A stretch of DNA of 11,208 nt, from contig DCDV01000017.1 in the NCBI GenBank assembly GCA_002316595.1, forward strand, positions 35,224 through 46,431, read 5' to 3'. Numbering within the stretch: position 1 is the stretch's first letter; every line of letters starts with the position of its first letter. Both the position numbers and the translations under genes were made by a program. The notes beneath the pieces were generated by a model that had not been told where the DNA came from, ran no database searches, and saw only the letters and a list, made by a program, of their open reading frames with translations. Below, piece by piece: positions 7,193 through 11,208 of this stretch. The stretch is from Mageeibacillus sp. UBA1046. GTDB taxonomy: Bacteria > Bacillota > Clostridia > Saccharofermentanales > DTU023.

Positions 7193-9484
7193 TCATGGAA
7201 GAAAGTCCTCGACTTTCAGTCTGTAGCCTAAAAGCAGTGTGGTAGGATTGCCGCCCGTCTTCGGTCTTTTCCTTGCCACATCGGCTACTTTCCGAAGCTC
7301 ATGGTTGAAGTTCCGGTTATTTTCAGGGAAGTGGCCGTTTTTTACACACCAAGTGCGGTACGCTTCGTAGACGAGGGAGGTCTTAATTTCACTTGCGGAA
7401 TCCTCGATGAGACTTTCCTCAATGAATTGAATGACTTTATTACTCTCTCTGGCATATTCAGCAGTAGATTCCTGTACAGCTTTCGGAGGTTTTAAGCCTT
7501 CCTCACACAAAAGCTGATAGCCACGGATGAGCCAGTTTAAAATCGCACTTTGTACATCCGGTTTGGCAAAACGCTCCTTTAGGCTTCTATCTTGTTCTGT
7601 TTCATCGAAGTGGCGATTAAAGGGAATGATGATAACTCTGCCACTCGAAAAAAGAGTCATGTCGTTTACGACAGGCAGGTAGTTTGTGTTGATATAAAGC
7701 TTGAACTGCGGCTCAAAATCAAAGCTGTTTTCGTGTAGGAAACGAGCGTTTAAGGTATCGTTACCGGTCATGGTTTTGACTTGGGCAGCATTTAATAAAA
7801 GTCCTCGTCCGGGTTCTGAAATATTGGCTAATCGGATACCGACCAGTCTTGCGATATCCTCGCTGGGTGCCTGACTATTTGTGAAGCGCTTCTGTGCTAT
7901 GGTTTCAGGTCTTACAGCTCTTCCGTAATCGCCTAATACTTTGAGCACGCTTTCCATGAGCGTTCCCTTGCCGTTGCGACTGGTTTCGCCATAGAGGAAG
8001 AACAGGCACTCGTGCCGGGTATCGCCCGTAACGGCATAGCCGAGAGATTTTTGGAGAAACTTTGCCTTATCAAGGTCACCGCTCATAATCTCATCGATAT
8101 ATTGTTCAAAGCGCTCTGAGCGCGCTTCCGGTAGATAGGATGCTCCTGCGATTTTGCTTAAAAAGTCCGAAGCCTTGTGTTCATGAAACTGCATCGTCCT
8201 TAAATCGAGCGTGCCGTTTTGGCAGTTCAGGAGATAACGATCCTGGTCAAAGGTATTGAACGGCAAGGGATAAACGCTCTGGGCTTCTTTGAGATAGGTT
8301 TCCCGGAATCGGCGCTGTTGCCATTTGCCGCATTCTTTGAGTAAGTTTGTCCTGAGATGCTCTTCGTTGATGGTAAGAGCGTATTGCAGCAGGCTATCCG
8401 CAAGACTTTTACAAAGCTCCATGGCTTTGAGGTTTCCGACATCTGCTTGCCAATATTTGCCGTTAAAGACATACCATTTCTTTCGCTCCGGTACGAAGCG
8501 GCAGATGTCCTTATACACATCGGCAAAAAGTCTGCCGAAGCCGATATCACCGAAGCGGTAGCGAGGGTTATTCAGAAGGTCAAAATCTTGTAGTTGTCCG
8601 GAGATGTTGTTGAAGTCATCCGCTGCATATGTAATACGCGCAGGCTTATAGAAGGAAGTGCAGGAATTTACGGCTCGTTCGAACGTAGACTTGCGGTAAT
8701 CGTCACGCTCCCACTTATCCCGCATAAGTCCGGACTGCCTGAAGATGCGATCCATCTGCTCCATATCTCCACCGCACCAGAATGCGAGCATAGAGCACAG
8801 GGCGAGATCGGCTTCACTCGGGCTGGCATAGCCGCTTATATTGCCCTGCCAGAGCTTTAGGAATTTTGCCTTTTGCCTGCTCTTTTGTGCCTTCCGGATG
8901 ACGGATTCATCCTCAAGGTAGCTGCAGGGAACGGTACGCTGAGGAGAAGAAAGCTCGTCACGCTTCATATAGCGGTCAAGGGCCAATTGCAGTTCCTCAT
9001 CCCGGTATGCCGGCTCTGTTTGATGGATGGTATTTCCGGTCAAGGTAACGAAACGGTTAGTTGCTCCCGGAACATAGACCTCCAGACCGATTTTTCTGTT
9101 ATTGATGTAATAGCGGGATTTATCGAAAGTGAAATCTTTAACCTTCACAATGATGTGGACGCCCTTTCCGGACGGGCTGTATTCTGTGTAGGAATCAAGC
9201 GTGTGGATGACATCCTCCGCTAGCCCCGAGAGTTTTCCGTCTTTGACACAGTCGTCGATATCCACAGCGGCAAAGGGAGAAAAGACACCCATGCCGATGC
9301 CGTCATATGGAGCAGCTACTTTTAAGACTTCCGTAAAGCTTGCAAAGTGGCGGATGTTCTTGCTACTTGCCCGCTTTCCGTTCACCCGATAGGGCACCTT
9401 GGTTGTTCTGCCGTTTTGTTCTTCATAACGCCAGAGACAGAACCTGCCGTTTTCTTTTATATCTATTGCTATTTGCTCGTACAT
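7193..9484 (-). CDS. Primase-helicase (AEP-like primase + D5_N + SF3 helicase)
   Basis: 763-residue replication initiator of the phage/plasmid P4-D5 type. The N-terminal archaeo-eukaryotic primase-like domain (about 1-155) shows the metal-binding Asp75-Ile-Asp77, SPSGKGVH (103-110, nucleotide-binding His110) and Glu135 in GLEVY, as in bifunctional primase-polymerases. A linker and D5_N region (about 300-470) contain FVPERKKWYVFNGKYW. The superfamily 3 helicase has Walker A GETSRNGKGT (499-508, Lys506), a Walker B-type acid Glu557 in LANISEPG, motif C KLYINTN (Asn601) and an arginine finger Arg616 in SSGRVIIIPF. All key residues are present, so the enzyme is probably active. It likely melts and primes the element's own origin; the flanking iterons fit this. 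The ATG at 9484 has a weak AGG site and is overlapped by a short upstream ORF. Confidence 0.92.
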   Translation of the reverse strand: MYEQIAIDIKENGRFCLWRYEEQNGRTTKVPYRVNGKRASSKNIRHFASFTEVLKVAAPYDGIGMGVFSPFAAVDIDDCVKDGKLSGLAEDVIHTLDSYTEYSPSGKGVHIIVKVKDFTFDKSRYYINNRKIGLEVYVPGATNRFVTLTGNTIHQTEPAYRDEELQLALDRYMKRDELSSPQRTVPCSYLEDESVIRKAQKSRQKAKFLKLWQGNISGYASPSEADLALCSMLAFWCGGDMEQMDRIFRQSGLMRDKWERDDYRKSTFERAVNSCTSFYKPARITYAADDFNNISGQLQDFDLLNNPRYRFGDIGFGRLFADVYKDICRFVPERKKWYVFNGKYWQADVGNLKAMELCKSLADSLLQYALTINEEHLRTNLLKECGKWQQRRFRETYLKEAQSVYPLPFNTFDQDRYLLNCQNGTLDLRTMQFHEHKASDFLSKIAGASYLPEARSERFEQYIDEIMSGDLDKAKFLQKSLGYAVTGDTRHECLFFLYGETSRNGKGTLMESVLKVLGDYGRAVRPETIAQKRFTNSQAPSEDIARLVGIRLANISEPGRGLLLNAAQVKTMTGNDTLNARFLHENSFDFEPQFKLYINTNYLPVVNDMTLFSSGRVIIIPFNRHFDETEQDRSLKERFAKPDVQSAILNWLIRGYQLLCEEGLKPPKAVQESTAEYARESNKVIQFIEESLIEDSASEIKTSLVYEAYRTWCVKNGHFPENNRNFNHELRKVADVARKRPKTGGNPTTLLLGYRLKVEDFLP

Positions 9485-9588
9485 GCTTCAACCTGCTCTC
9501 TCTTGTATTGAGGAAAATTTCCCTTCACTTTCCCCTTGGACAAGGAGAGCGATTTTGGGCAACTTCTTTGATAATTTGTTTTATTCAT
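9469..9588 (-). CDS. Possible 39-residue upstream ORF/leader peptide of the primase
   Basis: Starts at an ATG (9588-9586) inside the second copy of a tandem repeat and ends with TAG at 9471-9469, 16 bases inside the primase gene in another frame. The peptide is basic (MNKTNYQRSC...REQVEACTSK) and resembles nothing known to me. Its ATG is preceded by AGAGAGCGGGTTAAAGC, almost the same sequence as before the primase ATG. It could couple or damp primase translation, or be a by-product of the duplication. Confidence 0.25.
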   Translation of the reverse strand: MNKTNYQRSCPKSLSLSKGKVKGNFPQYKREQVEACTSK

Positions 9589-9690
9589 GCTTTAACCCGC
9601 TCTCTTTTGAATTGAAGAAGAACTCCCTTCACCTTTCCCTTGGACAGAAGGGATGGTTTTGAGTAATTTTTTGACGACCTATGTTGGATA
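9482..9690. repeat. Imperfect tandem repeat (~104 bp x 2) in the primase leader
   Basis: Unit 1 begins at 9482 and unit 2 at 9586, at about 75% identity by eye. Each starts with CATGCTT(C/T)AACC(T/C)GCTCTC, which on the minus strand is the primase ribosome site and ATG. Each also contains TCCCTTCAC followed by CCCTTGGACA. Each unit forms a hairpin: CCTTG-GA-CAAGG in unit 1 and TCCCTT-GGACAG-AAGGGA in unit 2. A degenerate third part (about 9699-9750, TTCTCC/GGAGAA stem) may extend the array. Confidence 0.65.
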
Positions 9691-9752
9691 TAGGGCATCA
9701 ATAATTTCTCCCTCACTCTGTAGGCAGGAGAAAGGGCATTTTTGAACGGGGC

Positions 9753-9787
9753 AAAAAAAAAAAACGGCCTAAGTTCGGCTTAGGTCG
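9753..9787 (-). terminator. Minus-strand terminator with T12 tract between iteron element B and primase
   Basis: Read on the minus strand, a stem CCTAAG/CTTAGG (9768-9773 with 9779-9784, loop CCGAA) is followed by twelve uninterrupted T (complement of A at 9753-9764). It would stop leftward transcription that begins in or beyond iteron element B before it reaches the primase. No minus-strand gene lies directly upstream in the window, so it is either an insulator for the primase operon or an attenuator. Confidence 0.6.
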
Positions 9788-9825
9788 CTGGTTTAAACAC
9801 AGTTGGTGGAAGAGATTTTCAGCTT

Positions 9826-9912
9826 TGTAGCTGGGTGTAGCAGGTTTTTTCAATTACCCTCATTTAAGCGGAATATATGGCTTACTATAAAATCCTGCTA
9901 CAAGCTGCTACA
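9826..9912. repeat. Iteron element B, inverted copy of element A, candidate replication origin
   Basis: TGTAGC at 9826-9831 and 9836-9841; GCTACA at 9897-9902 and 9907-9912. Total length (87 bp), 10-bp iteron pitch and 55-bp centre are identical to element A. Aligned with the reverse complement of A, the left half is nearly invariant (AGGTTTTTTCA, TTACCC, ATTTAAGCG). The inner right part has drifted, and the GCTACAAGC end is again conserved. It lies between the divergent primase and repressor genes. Confidence 0.7.
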
Positions 9913-9952
9913 CACCTGTGTTTATGAGAGGGGCGAAGCTAAAATAAAGTTG

Positions 9953-9975
9953 ATGTCATTCAAAATAAATGACAT
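9953..9975. promoter_or_regulatory. Operator-like palindrome on the repressor promoter
   Basis: The perfect inverted repeat ATGTCATT (9953-9960) / AATGACAT (9968-9975) has a 7-base centre. Its right arm ends on the first base of the -35 hexamer. Such a site is typical for autoregulation by a Cro/C1-type dimer; the neighbouring regulator is the natural candidate. Confidence 0.55.
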
Positions 9976-10003
9976 TGAATATAAAACCTAGCTCAGTTAT
10001 AAT
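9975..10003 (+). promoter_or_regulatory. Promoter of the repressor-methyltransferase operon
   Basis: -35 TTGAAT (9975-9980), an exact 17-bp spacer and a consensus -10 TATAAT (9998-10003). Transcription should start near 10010, after the ATG at 10006 but before the ATG at 10030. This decides the repressor start. Confidence 0.75.
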
Positions 10004-10029
10004 AAATGAAACAAGGAGGAGGCAAAATT

Positions 10030-10242
10030 ATGCGAGTCCGTTGTGCACTATCTACGCTCATGGGGCGTGAAAAATACCAAATCCAGGATGTACATGAAAA
10101 AACAGGGCTCTCCAGGAGCACTGTGTCAAATCTTTACAATGAGAAATCAAAGCGCATTGACTATGACACCATCCTTAAACTTTGCTCCCTATTTGATTGC
10201 GAAATAAATGAGCTCTTGTATTTAGAGCGTGACGAGGTGTGA
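10030..10242 (+). CDS. Small Cro/C1-type helix-turn-helix regulator
   Basis: 70 residues, almost entirely one XRE-type DNA-binding domain. The helix-turn-helix lies at about residues 17-37 (IQDVHEKTGLSRSTVSNLYN), followed by the family's Leu-Cys-Phe-Asp-Cys core (IDYDTILKLCSLFDCEINELL). An upstream in-frame ATG at 10006 is rejected: the ribosome site AAGGAGGAGG (10013-10022) and the predicted transcript start lie after it. The protein probably represses its own promoter via the 9953-9975 palindrome, and perhaps the divergent replication genes. It is followed after one base by the methyltransferase, so it probably controls modification-gene dosage. Confidence 0.85.
   Translation: MRVRCALSTLMGREKYQIQDVHEKTGLSRSTVSNLYNEKSKRIDYDTILKLCSLFDCEINELLYLERDEV
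10234..10239 (+). promoter_or_regulatory. Ribosome site of the methyltransferase inside the repressor gene
   Basis: GAGGTG four bases before the ATG at 10244, within the last codons of the regulator. This arrangement favours translational coupling. Confidence 0.55.
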
Positions 10243-10243
10243 A

Positions 10244-11208
10244 ATGACCTTTTTAGAAATACTGGAAAAGACACTGTTACAAGATGAACGATTTGTAGCG
10301 GAAGATGGCAAAGTTCTGAAAGCCAAGGTTTATGATGCTGCGATGTCGATGGATGAGAACTTATTGCATTTGTTGCTTTCAGAGCAAGTGCTTAAAAGTC
10401 ACTTTTTTAAGAAAGTAAACGACACACTCATCTTCGATAAGATTGAATTTACCTGGGTGCTGAACTCGCGAGAATTTCTGCCTGACAGCTATACTATGTA
10501 CAAAAACAAAATAGGTCTTGTTGATGGCTCAGGTGATCTGATCAGTCAAAAGCAAGATGTGAGCTTGGTATGGCCGTACAAGGACTGTGTTCTTGAGGGA
10601 GGTCAGACGAAAGACGATGAAAAGCGTGACGAGGTTTTTTATAACGAAACTTTAGCTCCCGATCAGGTAACAAGACTCCTATACCCGAAGGCCTTAGCGA
10701 ATGCCAAGCGGTATAGCTATGCCGGAGACTGTGACCTAACCGGCAAGGCTGTCGGCGGAGAAGGTACAGTTACCTGTGAAGATACAACAGAATTTTTAGA
10801 TGATGACAACCTGATCGTTAAAGGCAATAATCTGCTGGCACTTTCATCCCTGCTTAGACGATATGAGGGCAAGGTTAAATTAATTTATATCGATCCGCCT
10901 TACAATACGGGAAATGATAGTTTTGGATATAATGATTCGTTTAATCATTCAACATGGCTGACTTTTATGAAAAACAGGCTGATTTTAGCAAAAAGATTGT
11001 TAAAATCAGACGGAATTATTTTTGTTCAATGTGATGAAAACGAACAAGCATATTTGAAAGTCTTGATGGACGAGATTTTTGGACGAGAGAAATATTGCAA
11101 TACTATCGTCTGGAGAAAAGTCAAAAGTGCAAAGATTCAGAGCAGCAATCTTCCCAACATTAGTGAATATGTACTTTGTTATGCTATATCCGATCAAATT
11201 TCGTTTAA
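10244..11208 (+). CDS. Type III restriction-modification DNA methyltransferase (Mod), 3'-truncated by the window
   Basis: 321 codons are visible with no stop before the window end. The first ~100 residues (MTFLEILEKTLLQDERFV...) resemble the N-terminal domain specific to type III Mod proteins. Catalytic motif IV is DPPYNT (Asp217-Thr222), preceded by NLLALSSLLRRYEGKVKLIYI and followed by W-L-TFMKNRL and LLKSDGIIFVQCDENE, as in beta-class adenine-N6 methyltransferases. The AdoMet-binding motif I should lie beyond the window, as expected for this motif order. In such systems Mod recognises the site and modifies it, and a Res helicase-nuclease encoded next cuts unmodified DNA. It is in an operon with the HTH gene (one base apart). 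No recognition sequence can be inferred. Confidence 0.88.
   Translation, partial: MTFLEILEKTLLQDERFVAEDGKVLKAKVYDAAMSMDENLLHLLLSEQVLKSHFFKKVNDTLIFDKIEFTWVLNSREFLPDSYTMYKNKIGLVDGSGDLISQKQDVSLVWPYKDCVLEGGQTKDDEKRDEVFYNETLAPDQVTRLLYPKALANAKRYSYAGDCDLTGKAVGGEGTVTCEDTTEFLDDDNLIVKGNNLLALSSLLRRYEGKVKLIYIDPPYNTGNDSFGYNDSFNHSTWLTFMKNRLILAKRLLKSDGIIFVQCDENEQAYLKVLMDEIFGREKYCNTIVWRKVKSAKIQSSNLPNISEYVLCYAISDQISF

Noticed and set aside
7301..9615. Plus-strand ORFs opposite the primase
   Set aside because: They are antisense shadows of a gene with intact domain motifs; none has a recognisable domain.
9803..9991. 62-codon plus-strand ORF
   Set aside because: It runs through iteron element B and the operator, has no ribosome site, and its composition is explained by the repeats.
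10006..10029. Upstream ATG of the HTH gene
   Set aside because: It lies before the ribosome site and before the predicted transcript start; the ATG at 10030 fits both.

Overview
The window looks like a chromosome/mobile-element junction from an anaerobic Firmicute (Clostridia or Negativicutes). This rests on a membrane-bound pyrophosphatase of the K+-dependent type, AGGAGG-type ribosome sites, moderate GC and a clostridial-style accessory island. The genus cannot be settled from the sequence alone.

Left, host-like part (1-2767). It holds the 3' part of the ion-pumping pyrophosphatase gene hppA with its terminator, then tRNA-Leu(UAA) and initiator tRNA-fMet(CAU). A TTGACA/TAAATT promoter precedes the tRNAs and a strong terminator follows them. 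A small YunG-like gene with its own promoter comes next.

Right, mobile part (about 2768 to past the right edge). On the minus strand, in transcription order, lie a 763-residue primase-helicase (AEP-like primase plus D5/SF3 helicase), an HK97-fold major capsid protein, a small SHOCT-like protein, and two overlapping large serine recombinases. On the plus strand, diverging from the primase, lie a small Cro/C1-type repressor and the start of a type III restriction-modification methyltransferase that runs off the window. The repressor has a promoter (TTGAAT-17-TATAAT) with an 8+8 bp operator-like palindrome on its -35. No terminase, portal, protease or tail gene is visible. This suits a satellite-like or plasmid-like integrative element that supplies its own replication, excision and shell protein and carries a defence cargo.

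The most striking non-coding signal is a pair of 87-bp elements flanking the primase gene in inverted orientation. Each has two TGTAGC iterons 10 bp apart, a 55-bp AT-rich centre, and two inverted GCTACA iterons 10 bp apart. They look like twin replication origins for the encoded primase-helicase. Between the right copy and the primase start lie an imperfect ~104-bp tandem repeat, which duplicates the primase ribosome site and start codon and creates a 39-codon upstream ORF, and a minus-strand T12 terminator.

A plausible working model: the repressor and terminators keep the primase operon quiet, the primase-helicase fires from the iteron origins after excision by the recombinase pair, and the capsid protein either redirects a helper phage's packaging or builds a smaller shell. 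This is inference. The genes and repeats themselves are read directly from the sequence.
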